Positions 33,441 through 47,399 of a DNA stretch of 64,000 nt are shown here, one piece after another. Location of the stretch: assembly GCA_034336665.1 (NCBI GenBank), contig CM067592.1, positions 35,839,889-35,903,888 of the forward strand, in the 5' to 3' direction. Both the position numbers and the translations under genes were made by a program. This DNA is from Luscinia megarhynchos. Taxonomy: Eukaryota; Chordata; Aves; Passeriformes; Turdidae. Position 1 is the stretch's first letter. Each line of letters starts with the position of its first letter. The notes under the pieces were generated by a model, which saw nothing but the letters and a program-made list of their open reading frames with translations, made no database searches and was not told the DNA's origin.

Positions 33441-36400
33441 GGGGATTGGCCTGAATGAAAAACATTAGCACCATATCATCAACCATTAGAAGGAAAAACT
33501 CAACTCTAATCCAGGCAAAGATGAAACGACCAAATGTTCTCATGGCTAAATTTAGTGATTTTACCCCTGAATCCCACGCCAGATAATTTATCTCTTTACA
33601 TATATTGTCACTAGATTGAAAATGATGATCGTTTTAAAACTTTTGCTACGACACTCCCTTACCAAGGAGCGGACGATCATTAAGGTTCTCTATATACTGT
33701 TGCGGGTAATTTTGATCTGTACAAATATCCAGGAGTATTTTAAATCAGACACTTTATTGAGGTGAGGGATTTTACAAAACAAACCCCATGACAAATTGCA
33801 GCCCTATTCTAAGAAGGATAACATTTGGAAAAACATTTTAAAAACAAAAATTTTAAATGTTTAGCATTCTATGCAAAAAATAGATTGGGCCAGCAAAAAG
33901 ACACTTTCACATACTACTTGAAGAAGAGATTTCATTTTACTTCACCGCCAGCTATTTGGAAAACACACTTTTTATGTACCATGGCTCAAGGAATCTCCAT
34001 TCTGAGGGTGACATCTTAATCCAACATCTGGCATTCTCCATTTATTCGCTGAAAGCCAATGAATCCCTTATTTTTAAGGTTTTCATTCATAAACCACTCT
34101 TACCCTCCATTGCTCTGAACAATTTTGACGCCTGAGTAAAGAAAACCGGATGAAGATGATGACCTAGTATCATTAAGGATCCATAAAGAATCATGGCTAT
34201 AGGTATGTCAAATTTTAATGAGTATTTACCATTGCATGAGAAAACTTATCGATCTAATGTTGGGGATCGTAAGGTTCTCATAATAACGAAAACAACAGAA
34301 ACCCGACCACAATCCGGAACAAAGAACATGCGATTGACTCATTATGAAGTTTCAACTGTTTTGAGTTTATACCATTCAGTAACTCTTGGACAGAAAACAG
34401 TGAAACAGGAACTGATCAAGGTTAAGAACCGTTCTGTGAGAAGTAAAACACTGCATTAAAATACTAGCAATATGGAAGCTGGTGGAAAGGATACCCACCT
34501 ACCAAACTACCAAGTTTTGAAACTACTTAACACCAAAGATCTCTATATGTTACCTGATGAAGAAAAATTTGCACCCTGGAATAAAAATAATCACAGAAGC
34601 TCACTGACAAAACCAGTCTCACGAAATTAATATTTACCCTGAATTTACGTGTGAAATTAGTGCGGTTTTATTCATAATTTAGTCTAGCGCAAGAGGGCAC
34701 GCATGGTTCACCTGGCTTCAAAATACGAAGCTGCGTTAAATTTCCTCTGTTAATGAAAAAAACCATATTCCATAATTACTGAAGAGATATTCTATTTGCG
34801 TTTAAAGCTTTTAAATAAAAATGGGAAAAACTCAACCCTTTAACCCAAAAGGATCTAATCTGTTTCTGTGAACTAAACTCACCACAAATCTTCCCTGATG
34901 GACATTGTTCAAAATTTTCATAAATCAAAAGGATCAATTAATCATTCTTTGCAAGAACTCCAGTTTCTTAAAATTATTAGTGCCACAAACCTACTGTATC
35001 CACTGTTTCTATTGGTGCAGTAGTTAATACCACGGTACAGTACGTTACCTGCTTCCGAGCTGCAATTGCTCACAGAACGGACAACCTTGTGCATTCTTTC
35101 TGAAGTGTTACATACACGCAGACAGTGAGTCTGGACCAAATTACAATAAACTCACGAATACTTCAAATACTTCAAAACACAGGGCACTAAACAGCACCAA
35201 GAAGTAACAGCAAGTTTCCTTCAACTCTTCTAAGACCCCTCATTCTAAAAGTTCATAGCAAAAAACTGGTTTTCCAGCATGATTCCAACACTCCCCAACA
35301 CCAAAACAATTCACTGAAAACATGAAGGCATAAGTTGCTCCCTAAATGAGAACACTCTTTTTTCGTAGCCAACAAACACATTAAGACAAATTTGCTTCAG
35401 AAATTGCAAAGACTGCATTGCCAATGAACTTCAAACAATCTGAAGAAAAACACACAGGACAAGAGACAGTTTTAGTGGAGCCAGAGTATCAACACTGCCA
35501 GCTAAAGTCAACAAGTTTATAAAGCGGCCGGTCTCTCACCCACAGTGTATTCATTAAGTCTCTTCTTGGAGCAAGGCCAACATCATATCCGTCAGTAAAA
35601 TGGTTTAGTTCTGGGTCCGCGCCAAAGCTCAACCCAACCCAATATTGCATAATGTTATATGCCGCAAATCAACTGACTCCAGATCGCTTCGTATTTAGTT
35701 TATTTTTCATACCATCCTGCATACTCGGTGTTCTACGCAGCCGCACAGAACACAGCAAAGCAAAATCGCTTCCACAGTCTCCAATACAGGAAAAAAATCT
35801 TGACAGAAAAGTTGCAGACCTGGTTTGTATATTAGTGGAGCAACACAAAATATAATTTTTAGCCCTAAATTTGGTCTTTGAATTAACAAAATATTTTCCT
35901 AAAAAATCTAGGCCTGGCGCTCTACCAGTACTCGGAACAGCTGTAAAGAAATAACTCAAATTTTGTTCTAAATGTTAAAGCACATGTTTGCTACTGAGGG
36001 AGTTTCTTTGTGCTGCGTTGTTTTGTTGTTTTTTTTTTCAATCTACAAGTTACTGGCCTTACCCATTCCTCTAACTGCACAAACCACGTGTTGATCCCAG
36101 ATGCACTTGAACAGATGTGCAACTTGCCTGGTATTTTATCAACCTATTTTCAAGGCTGGCCTCCTAGAAATATTACATCTACTAAGTTGATGCCTATTAT
36201 CACCAGCTCATTTTACGTTTTAGAGAAAGGCAATATTAGTCACTAATGAGTGGACAGTGCATTTTAGTGCTATTACACTGCCTGGGACTTCAGTTCAATG
36301 GCCAACCAGCAATCTACTTTGCAGGAATTAAATTATAAGTGCATGATCTAATATTTTAACAGTTCCAAGAGAGACTATACCAGAGTTTAAGATAATTCAG

Positions 36401-37934
36401 AAAGTTCATATACATCTGAAGCTGCGGTCCTCTGTTAATTCCCAAACTTGATGTACTTTCATTACAAAAATTCATGCCTTCACAGGTTGTACAACTATTT
36501 CAGTTTATAACAACTGCTTTTCAAAACCGCAGCTCCCCATCCATATTCTGAAACAAACTTGTTAAAGTCAAAATATATTACAAAATCTGCCACTAAAGTC
36601 ACCCTTTTACTCATTTCAAAAGGACCCCAGCCAGCCGACTCAAGCTTTTCAGGAACAAACACAATCACTCGTTACGATTCAGTTTCATGAATCTCTCTTT
36701 TGAAAATATCCTAACAAAACAAAAGCCCCAAAACTGCGAGGAGCTTTACAAAACCGCTGATGCTGCTCCGCAAATCTATGGAGAACAGAGAAGTGAAAAA
36801 GCACCTCGCACCAGCCTGGAGTATCGCCGGAAAGCGGTGGACAACATTGTGCTACAAACACAGCTGGCCACTCTGAGAGAAATGCCCAGCATTCGCCGGC
36901 GGTGATATATAGTCACAAACCACGCAGCCGCCAAAAGACTAGAGAAGACAAGAGAGCGTGATTCAACGCATTGGCAGCTGGAGAAAACTCAAACACAGGT
37001 TCTATCATCTCTTAGCCCAAATGCTGATGTATGAAAAAACAAAAAACACCCTACTAAAAACCAAACTAAATCTGTGATTGTGACATGTGTTACGTAAAAC
37101 AAGAAAATAGTGGTATTTCTACTCCAGTAAAACAAAAGTCTCACAGGCCGTTGGTGCTAGCACTACATTCAAAATTCTGGTTTCTACCAAATCTTTTGTA
37201 TCCCCTCTTCTATTAATTCAGACAGTGTCCTTCAGCTCACACTTACGGACTTACGTCGCTTTACTGTATCAAGACAGTAGCGATGCTTTCAGACATGTAA
37301 TCTTTTTATGATTATGCGTTGCAATACTAAATGACAACAAAACAAAATTGTGGAATAGCACGAAGCTGCCACTTAGAGCCATTTCAAGGAGAAATCAAAC
37401 CCGCCGGTACCGAAAAAGTTCTAAATCTCAGCGATGTCTACATCCTTTACAAGCAGGGAGACTCTGCAATTTCATGGCCTTTACAGTACTTTCAAGATTT
37501 GCCGCTTTCAATTTGAAATGAAGTTGTTACCACTCTGCAATAACAAATCTTTTACAAAACCAGGAGACTCACAGGAAACAGTGTCGATGAATCGTAGCAG
37601 GTGTCACTAGCTCGAGACAGAGCAGACTCTGGGGTAATAGACTTTCACATGAAGGCACAAAACCCTCTAATAACTTGGTTATCTGACTGTGCTAAGTACC
37701 ATATCCATAATCCAGCACATTTAAGTACAGGAGACGTACTTTACAAAATACACCGCGCTACACTTTAAAGGAAGGCATATTTTAATGTTTTAAAGACAGT
37801 GTTAGATCAAAACCACTGAAAACAGAGATACAAGTGGACTGCGTTTGTTTCTACAACTCATGTTAGCCAGCCAGTATAATGCACCTCACCACCAATCAGC
37901 TCGACAGCACAACTCACAGCAAGCACCAGGAAAA

Positions 37935-38322
37935 GAGAAGGCTTTGAGGTGGCCTAATTGTGGCCTCCAATAGCTGAAGGGAACTTACGGAAAGATGGAG
38001 AGGCAGGACTGTTTGCAAGAACATGTGCTGAAGGCAGGACAAGGGCAATAGCTTCCAGAAGCAGAGGAAAGAGAGTAAGGTTTCCCAGATTACTTAATGC
38101 AACACATCTTTGCACTGTGAGATGAGTAGAGGCACTCGGAACAGGCATGCCGGAGAAGGCTTTCGCGGATGGCGCATCCCTGGAAGTGTTCAAGGCCAGG
38201 TTGGATGCGGCTTTGAGCAACAGTGTGGAGTGAAAGGTGTCCCTGCCTACAACACGGCAGCTGGAACTATAAAGGTTTTAAACGTCTCCCTCCAGCCCAA
38301 ACCATTCTGTGACTCCAGTGAC
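37935..38322 (+). mobile_element. CR1 LINE 3' end, second copy
   Basis: Same element and same surroundings as at 21,396-21,780, with scattered indels. Shared position inside the duplicated block shows it is not an independent insertion. Confidence 0.88.
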
Positions 38323-38339
38323 TTCACGAATGAGCTACC

Positions 38340-39150
38340 TTCCGAGCCGGCCCCTGCAGTGCAACAGAGAGGGGAGAAGCCGGTGGGGACGGTACCGAGG
38401 CGGCACGTTTGTTTCTCCGCCACCCCGGCGGCCTCAGAGGCTAGCAGCTCCTCGGCCGGGGTCGGCGCCAGTGCTCGCTCAACAGCGGCCGGCGCTGCCG
38501 GGCGAGCAGAAGCTGCTTTGTCACCGGGACGGGCCCTCGCTCCCGCGCGCTGCCTCCCGGGCGGCCTCCCGCTCCGCCACGGCCCAGCAGCCCCCCTCAG
38601 CCCTGCTCCAGCGCCCCTCACCTGCCGGATGCTGCGCTGGTCTCTGGAAACCGCGAACTCCTCCTTCTCCTTGGGAGTCTTCACGTGACTTTGATGATCC
38701 CGCGGCTCAGGAGGCACCGGCGGGTCGCGGGTAGGGGAGCGGGAGGCGCGGGCCCCTCCGCTCCGTCTGCATTGCCGTGCGCGGGCAGGGGTGAGGCGGG
38801 ACAGAGCAGGCCGGGACCGTGCAGGGCAGGCAGGGGAAGCACAGCACAGCACAGGGGCTCCGGCCGGCGGCTCCCGGCGGGCTCCCGGCCCAGCGCTCAC
38901 CGCGCCCCGCGACACCCGGGAAACGGCTCCGGCCCCGGCCGCCGCGCGCCGGATGACGCAGCGCAACGGGGAAGTTGCGCGGAGGGGCCACCGCCCTGTC
39001 GCTGGCGCGGCGCCCCGCGAGGCGCGCGCGCTCGCGGCCCGCGAGCCGCAGTGATCAGGCGGGGCGGCGCTTCCGGCCCCCTGCGGGCTTGCCCGCTGCG
39101 TCCGCGGCGCGCTGCGGGGGCGCGAGCCTGTCCCGCTCTCGGCGAGAGGC
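38340..39150. promoter_or_regulatory. CpG-rich promoter region, second copy
   Basis: Repeats 21,800-22,620 with base insertions and deletions throughout the GC-rich sequence. The CRE-like and AP-1-like sites of the first copy are altered (for example GTGACTCAGG becomes GTGATCAGG). Confidence 0.8.
38622..38772 (-). pseudogene. UBQLN1: UBQLN1 exon 1, frameshifted second copy
   Basis: Corresponds to 22,070-22,225 but is 151 nt rather than 156. The start reads ATGCAGACGG instead of ATGTCGGACGG, the stretch coding KVTVKTP has lost a base (CTTCACGTGAC against CTTCACCGTGAC), and extra bases appear in the part coding SETSSIRQ. No open reading frame gives a UBL start. The pattern fits unpolished long-read error better than evolutionary decay. 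Confidence 0.88.
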
Positions 39151-39159
39151 GAGGGCAGA

Positions 39160-39585
39160 CAAGGGAGCTACTGGAGGAGGCTCCAGCAGCAGGGTCACAA
39201 GGACGGTTTGGGCTTTGGAGCTTCTCTCATATGAAGAGGGAGACTGCGGGGGCTGGGCCTGTTCAGTCTGGTCTGAGTGAGAGGGCATTCATCAATACAT
39301 AAAAAATATCTCAAAGGTGGGTGCCGAGAGGATGGATGCCAGGCTCTTCAGTGACAGATCGAGGGCAATGGCCATAAACTGAAGCACGGGAATTTCCACA
39401 TCAACGTGGAGGAGGCTTTACACCGAGGGTGGCAGAGCTCTGGACAGGCTGGCGCAGGAAGGTCATGCACTCCCTGTGCTGACCTGCTCCAGGTGATCCT
39501 GCCTTGGCAGAGGGCTTGGACTGAATGATGATCTTCAGAGGTCTCTTCCAACCTAACAATTCTGTTACTCTGTGGTTTTTAGTTT
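39160..39585 (+). mobile_element. CR1 LINE 3' portion, second copy
   Basis: Same as 22,602-23,022, with small indels. Confidence 0.87.
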
Positions 39586-41525
39586 TTAGTCATTTTTCCT
39601 CTGTGTAGCTTGAACCACTTAGTTAAAGGTGATTAGAAGTGGTACTTACTTTAGTGGTACACCATGGTGATGCTACAAGGTGGTGTTGTGAGTATTAGAT
39701 CAAGCCTTGTCAACAAACTTTATCACACACTCGCTGTGACAAGATCCAAGGGGATTGGCCTGAAGTCATGTCAGGGACATGTTTTTTGCCCAGAGGCTGG
39801 TCTGGCCCTGAGCAGGCTCCCCAGGACACCGTCATGTAACACTTTGTGGTCACTCACCTGCTTTTGCTGATGTCTTTGGGGTGATTTGGTTGGGTGACAT
39901 AAACTGCCCCTCACCTGCTGTGCCAGGACCTTCCACCCCCACACAGGCAGAGTACAAGCCACAGGAAAGCTTAATATTTATTGTCAGACAAAGGGATACA
40001 ATGCTTTGGGTTTTCAGTAAATCCATCCAAAAAGATCACGAGAAGTTTCCCAACTAGGGTCTGGGAGTGCAGGTGTTGGCCATGCAACTGTGGTTTTCTG
40101 GAGCTCCAGTCCATAAGACAGGAGGTGTTAAAAAAGAAAGACCTGTGAGTGAGATGTAGGGGTTTGGTGTTGGAAGATGCAAAGAAAATTAACTTGACAT
40201 CATTTGTGGATCTACATCAATGAAATAATTCAGTACCTGTTGCTTTTAGGGTTACTTGGCCCTAGCTAAAGAGTAGTAAGTACCTGAGAGATTTTACTAT
40301 CTTAAAAGGTATTCCTAAGGTAAAGTTCTATAGCTGGAAGTCACATATTCTTCAAACCAAAAAACCTCATGCACAAATTAAATTTGCATTACCAACTTAG
40401 GCATTCTTCCCAAATATTCTTGCCTCTCTCAGGAGATTCAAGACATCTATCTTGCCTCTGTTTTGGTGTAAAAATACATATGTGGCTTTGAACTGTAGAA
40501 TTAAATGTCCTTTTTGCATAGATGAGAACATATGTTTCCCACAGCACTACTAAAATACAGCATGGTAGAGCTCCAAAAGCTCCTAACATTTTTACTAAAG
40601 TAACTGAATACCTGCTAAGAGACCTTTAAAAAAGGAATACCAAAGATTTGGCTGAAGGGAATTCCAGGTTTTGCCTGTTCTAGAGCTTTTGTTTTTTGCA
40701 GACAAGAATTACTCCAGGCATATTCAAGTATTAAGCCTTTCTTGGTCACACGTCCCTTTCACCCATTGGTTGTGACGCTACAAGGCGTTGACTTCTGTTG
40801 CAGCAGAACACTTGGACATGTGCCTGTGCCACCTTCTCTTGTTGACTGGCAGAGTGAGGGACAACACACAGTAAGTAGCATTCTGCACTGCAATCAAGCA
40901 GTGATCCAAGCAGAGATTAGATCAAAGAGCAAGGAGATACTCCTCATCGCAGGCTGCTTACAGTTCATAGATATAACTCATGCAGGCTGTATGAGAAGAC
41001 TCTGTACCAGAGTAGCACAACTTCTACCTGGTTATAGCTAGCAGAAGTTTACTAGTTAGAAGTATAATCATTTGTGTTATTTGCTGAAGTATATTTATTG
41101 TAAATGGCAAGGATACTAAAAAGTTATAGAAAATATCTTGGAAGTTATTGAAAGTTCTTAAGCAAGCAGGGAACTTTTAACAATGTTTTTATCTTCATGT
41201 TAATTTTGGTGCAGATAACAGGAATATGAGATCTCATTTGCCAGAACTGAAAGGGTCCAGATGGAAAATACTGTAAACCAGAAGGACATGCATGTGGGTT
41301 CTCAGTCAAACAGTTGAGAACAAAGCTTATATATGGTGCATGGAAAATGAAAACAATACAGCAAAGAATTTTGAGTTCTTTCACTTCTTTCTTTCCTCTT
41401 ACTTTTCCTTTTCTTTCCCACTTTCTTCCACCTGTACTTATATTTCCCCTTTCTAAAAACCACCTGGGCAACTTTTCTTCATTAATTGCTGATATTAAAT
41501 AAAAGAATTCAGCATGTTTAGACGG

Positions 41526-44500
41526 ACCAGCTTAATTATACCAGCTTAATTTTTATACGACTTCATTTTCCTCACCTATGGTTATTGGTGTTTACTGCAG
41601 AAGTTCAGCTTAATTACCAAATTTGACTAGACAACATCAATTTGGTATTTTTTTTCCATGGTTAGTTGATGTAATCAATGCAAAGCCATTAAATTAGCTT
41701 CAAACAAACAAACTGAAAATGTACATGCAGTGACCAGACAGTATTTTGAATCAAAGTGAAAGTAGTAGTTCACATCAAGTTAAATCAAATTAAGAATATT
41801 AGCAAAAAGTTCTGAACCAGTTTGACTGAATTCTGTTTAATGTTTTACCTGACATTAGTGACACAATCTTAAATTTAGATGAAGCCTCTGGTGGTCTAAT
41901 GACAGTAAAACTTATATACAGTATCTTCAAAGTTCTGCTGTAAATGGTGCATAACCTTCCTTGCATTTCTGAATATTCAAACCAAAACATAATAGAAACA
42001 CCTGTGATTTATTTTTTTATATGAGTATAGACTTTTGTTTTCATAGGGCACTAAGAAAATTTCTATATATTTTGTCCATTCCTGGTTTGCCAGAACAAAA
42101 GTTAGGACTCTTGTTTTAAACACAGTTAAAGGGGTTAAATTGAAAAAAGCTTCATGCTAAAGCGTAACTGGATAGACAGCAATTATCCCCTGCTTTGGAC
42201 AGGGGCTCACTGTACACATTCTCTGTCTTTTTTGCCAAATCTCAAACACATGCCCTTGTTGAGTCTCAACCAGAAGGCAGCATCCTTGTCAGGTCTTCAG
42301 TAATTTAAATAAATTAAATCATCTTGCCTCACTTTCAATGGGATTTCTTTTTCAGTGATTGTTTTTCTAGTTCTTAAAAAGAATCACCCATTCAAAAAAA
42401 GAATCTAGGAAAAAGAATCATCCCTTTCATTATCCTGATCCATTAGCAGGTGTTTTCCAATTGTACTCTCTAACTTTTGCCCTAACCTGAGCTATTTTTT
42501 GTTCGTTTCATTCACAAAAATACTATTTAAAATTTTGTAGTTATCTTTAGTCATATCCATCCCAGAATTCTTTTCTCCAGCCCCTCTATTCATGTATATT
42601 GTGCCTTGGTCTTGCCAACAAGCCTTTATCTCCTTAGCCTCTGTTATGTGGAACTTTTCGTTTTGTTGAGAAAGTTCCTCTCATTTCAGAACTTTAACTG
42701 CCTATTTAAAGCTATCACCAAATCTATGCAGTCTAAACTCTTTTAATGTTCAGTAAATGAGAACCTTTTGCTCTTCATCTTTATTCTTTTGCACCTCAGC
42801 CTTTGTTATGAGCGTTTGATTTTTTTTTTAATTAACCATTTCTTTTAAAAAGAAAGGTTTTATTGTGTTGTCACAGAATTTACAGCTTATTTCAAAGTAA
42901 CTAGAACAGATGAAAAATATTGCTGAACAGAAATTTGTTCAGGAAATCAAAAGAATAGCAAAGCTGTCTATTGCCAATTTACATACAATCACATTCTAAA
43001 GTGACCCATTGTGAGAAAATAATACTGAAACAAATGCTCAATTTTCCAAAGAAAGCATACAAGGAGTATCCTTCCTGAAACAGACTGCAACAGCTACAAA
43101 AAAACCTTTGTCTTTGTGAACATTCAGTTATTACAAAGGTAAAAGGAACTAGATATGAGAAAATACATTTTTTTTTTTCAAAGAGACATAGAAAGAATTG
43201 AAGAGTAAGTACAACATAGAAGAGAAAAAATCTGCTGATTGAAGAATTTCTATGTGATTTATACTGGACACATTCTATAATCTAATTCTATACTAGACAG
43301 GCTAATACAGCAAGTGGTGAACAGGGAAAGGAGTTGTGTTGAGTAAGAACTGTATTGACATTGCCCAATTTAGAAACATGTTTGTTTCTTTAACACTTAA
43401 AAACTGGTTTTTGTGGACTTTTTTATGATGGCATCAACAGGAATTTCTAGAATCCAATTTTGGTTTTATTTAAATAGAACTCCTGTTAATCAGCAAGCAT
43501 AATACAAACTAATTTTTAAGTATGTCAAACTCAATAGGTTAGTTCTACACTGGGGGATGACAGTCCTACACTGGGCGAAGCTTTAACTGTCCTGAAAGAA
43601 AAAGAACATCAAACTAAATCTGTCAAATAGGGATAAGTGGACAAATTAAAACTAAAGGGAAGACAAATTTATAGAATAGAAGGTAGTCAGTCTTTTGGAT
43701 TTTGGCTTCTATTTTATAATATAGAATAATCAAATTACTCTCTCTAAAAATAATCTAGCAATTTAATTGCACCTTAAAACAGACTAATTAGTTTTTGTGA
43801 AAAAATAAATATCCTGGATTTCCTAATTAAAAATTGCTTACAAATACAAACATGTTGGAAAAGAAGTCACATTTCCATGTTATGGGCACTGCTGATTTGA
43901 TTAGAATAAAAGTCTTGGTCTTGTAACTCTTGGTAAATATTTTCTGTGGCACAGCAGATCATGAAAACACATACCACCTCTCCAAATGAGGTGGGTTTAG
44001 TTTGAATCAGACTGGTAACAAAACAGATTACTTCATTCCATCCAGTAGTGTTCTATTTGTCAGGATATAATTATGCACACTTTATCCTGCGTGGTCACAG
44101 GGTCCACAGTTGTGAACAGTGGCATCAGTATGATCCTGAAAATATAATTGACAATTATTTTCAAAGGGCTGGCCAGAAAACAAACAAACAAATGTAGGAC
44201 AAAAAAATTGGTAAATCTACAATAAGACTTTCAGCATTATTATGGAATCTGAATAAACATGGACTGTTAGTTACACTCTCTCATTTCTTTGAAAAGTCTT
44301 AATTCACTTTTAGCATCTTCATGGTACTAGTTTTCTGAAGTAAGTAATAAGTTGTAACAGCATTATATATATTATACCTCTATTAATAAAGACTTTTGTC
44401 CCACTTTCGTGCTGCTCACCCAAATGAAGTGCTCTCTTCACACATACTTTGCTTTGGAAATGAATTAGTGCTACAGTGTGTGGGGAAAAAAAGGTCTTCT

Positions 44501-46170
44501 TTTGACTTGCAGGTACTTTGCTTTGTCAACTCTTTGGTCTCTTCTCTGTTTCTTTCCCTCCAACTTCCATGTTCTCTGCTTGTTTCCCAGGTAACTGATA
44601 GATGTTTGCTAATCTGCTTCTAATCAGCCAGCTCCTAACTCATAGTTTAACATTCTGCAATATTCAGCTTCAGCAACTATCACTAAGATCGAACCCAGGA
44701 TTTAGTACCGCATTCAGTGCTGCACAAACAATTCTGCATTTTTATAGCTATATTGCATTCAGTGACAATTAACATGGACAAAACAAATATTTGAGCTTTG
44801 TAGTACAAGAAGAATTGTTTATTCCTAGGCTAGCTTTGGAGAATGACACACGCACTTTTCTTAACACCTACCTGGCAGGAAAGAGCTTTTCCTGTGGTAG
44901 TTGCACATGTTGCCACATGCATTTTGCAGCTGAAAGTCATGTAGATATAAACAAGACACAGATTGTAAAATTTTAGAATCAGAAACAGAACTGTTTGGGT
45001 CAGAAGGGACCTTTCAACATCTCAGTCTGTTATGTGCTGTCTTGGCAGTCTCATTGCCAGGGGCAGGGACATCTTTCACTAGGTCAAGGTGCTCAAAGCC
45101 CTGTTCAACCTGACCTTGAACACTTCCATGAATCCAAATCTTATCATTATCCAAAACCTATGTCCAACTTATTTACTTTCTTAAATTCTATTCGGATTTT
45201 CTTGCATTTAAGAGCTACATATTGTTGGGAATATTTCTGTACATTCAGTCCAATACTGAAGTAGTTACAGAAAATCAGTATTTTGTCAGTTTTATGAGAA
45301 GCTCCTTTAAAACTGCAGTATAACAAGAATGGAGACCTGTCCTTTGTTGTATTTTCTCCTATTACATAAAACTGAAATTGGAAATCTGAGTTACCACCAG
45401 GAAGAAAATATTTGTTTGTTAATAATCACACAGTACTGCTATTCACAACAGTGGCTAAGGAAAATGCCTTCTCTCCCTGTTTTCAGTCTGTGGTACCATT
45501 GTCTAGATAGTGTCTAAAGCAAAACCCAAAAAACTTCCACAAAAAATTGGCATTGTAACAAAATCTAGTAATGCAGCATAGAATTACTTTATATTATTGT
45601 ATTACAATTTTTATTCATTGCTTAAAGTACACTGAGCAGACTGGCAGATTGAGAGTTCTCTGATAGTTCAAAAAGTAATTTTACTTGTAGTTAGTAAAGG
45701 CATGAGCTTTGTTAACAGCTGTTTTCACTTGAATTCTTCAGAAGCAACTTCTGCTTCCTCTTGACTGGATAACAACACCAACACTTATCTAAAATGAAAT
45801 TTATCAGCAGATAAATAACTAGAAGTTACAACTTCTCGGAGTGCCTGACATAGGTAGGCAACATGGTTTTATGCATCAGCAACTTGCAGCATGAACATGG
45901 TAGAAAGCTATCAGCACCTCACATTTTCCCCTTTCCATTCAAAAACTTCACCGTCTACAAAAACATTGGAGGTACTTGTCGTTATTCTCATCTGAGAAGG
46001 TGCTGTTCATACAAGGCTCACCATTCTAACTTGTCATGTATCCTAGTAAGCAGTCTAAAAACAACTGAACTGTGACAAATATGAAATAATTCATATATTG
46101 AAAAACAGTCAGCAACTACACTAGTACAACACAAAAGACATTCTACAAATTTGCCATATACAAACAGGGA
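41526..46170. other. Intergenic DNA between UBQLN1 and KIF27
   Basis: AT-rich unique sequence with a single CR1 fragment near 45,000. I looked for GKAP1 exons and for further KIF27 C-terminal exons on the minus strand and recognised none. The short ORFs here look like chance. Confidence 0.7.
44972..45135 (-). mobile_element. CR1 LINE, short 3' fragment
   Basis: The plus strand reads TTAGAATCAGAAACAGAACT, then GGGTCAGAAGGGACCTTTCA and GCCAGGGGCAGGGACATCTT. This is the reverse complement of a CR1 3' end. Confidence 0.85.
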
Positions 46171-46171
46171 T

Positions 46172-47399
46172 TTTATTATTTCTAAAGCTCAGTAACAAGT
46201 TATGGTTTTATTGCATTGTATAGCAACACATTTCATAATGTATTAAAAAGAAAAATAACAAATGCAGAATATTTCTTATAAAACTTGCAAATATATGCAT
46301 TGGAAACGGTTGGAAACTCACAGGGGTCTTCTCCCTTCTTCCCACTGCTACAATTTGCCAAGGATAGGTGTTTCCCCACATAGATACACATCCTAAACTA
46401 CATGCTTCTTTGTATATTAGACACAGAGTAATCTTTCCTACACTCATTTATAATCCAGTCTCTAGAAAATTCATGTTCACAGGTTGATAGTGTACTTTAT
46501 AGTAATGAATGTGTAGGCTCATTATTTTGCGTAAAGGGAAGGGGCTGAGCCCTAACTTACTCTGGGAGTAGAGATATGTGATCAGCATGTCTCTGTAGGA
46601 AAGCATGGCACTGAGTGGAAAGAAGCAGAAGCATACATTGAAGGGAAGAACCAGTCTTGCTGAGCCTTGAAAAGAAACACCAACAGGCCAAGAAGGCTAT
46701 ACTGTGCATGTGAGGTATTGTGGTGGCACTGAGATGTATGAGACAAACAGAAACAGTGATGAAACTGAACCTTCTTTTCTCCTCCACGGCAATAGCTCTG
46801 TTGAACATCTGGATTCTGGCAAGGACATGGAATAATTAAAAACTTATACTAATGGTTGTACTTTTTTGTTTGTTCGGTTGTTTAGGGGTTTTTTATGTCA
46901 AAGCACAGAATCGCAATAGAGATCACTTCTTTTTCAAGTGTGTAAATACTCTTTCAGCTTGAGTAAGTAGCTAAAGTAAGTTAGTAACTGAAAGTGTAGC
47001 ATTTTTCACTGACAAACTCATAGAAACTTTAAGAAATCAAATGCATGGCATATAACAAAGCTGTGAGTTACAATACCATTCAGATGCTTTCAGACAGCAA
47101 AATTTCTTTGTCTTAACCATAACAATTTGAAGTTGTAGATCCTGAAATTATGTTAGAATCCAGAGAAAACAGAACAAGAAACCACTGGCACACCACTGCT
47201 ACAGCTACAGCTATAAATAAATATTTCTCACTTGAAATGAGGGTAGAGGTAGAATATATTCCTGAAAAACAGTCAATTCAGTAAAAATACGATTTTTTTA
47301 CAGCTATCCAACGTATTTTTATGCGTTCTCCACTCTTCAAATGATCTACTGACAATTGCATTATCAGGTAATATGCTTACATTTAGTGGACGACAATAA
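46172..47399 (-). other. Probable KIF27 3' UTR with AATAAA signals
   Basis: Downstream of the stop codon, the first canonical AATAAA hexamers on the minus strand that I see are at 46,207-46,212 and 46,172-46,177, implying a 3' UTR of about 1.2 kb. No transcript evidence is available here, so the extent is inferred. Confidence 0.5.

Larger units (their letters stand above)
33461..41520. repeat. Second copy of 16,822-24,961 (likely false duplication)
   Basis: Colinear with the earlier block over 8.1 kb, with the coordinate offset drifting from about 16,639 to 16,560, so the copy is about 80 nt shorter overall. Differences are mostly small indels, many in homopolymers, denser at the left end than at the right. 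Some stretches are identical, such as 24,167-24,470 against 40,742-41,045. It contains copies of two CR1 fragments, the CpG island and UBQLN1 exon 1. Confidence 0.92.

Noticed and set aside
38247..39302. A second functional UBQLN1 5' end (gene duplication)
   Set aside because: Exon 1 is frameshifted, the flanking CR1 insertions are identical in position, and the block adjoins a gap. This fits false duplication.
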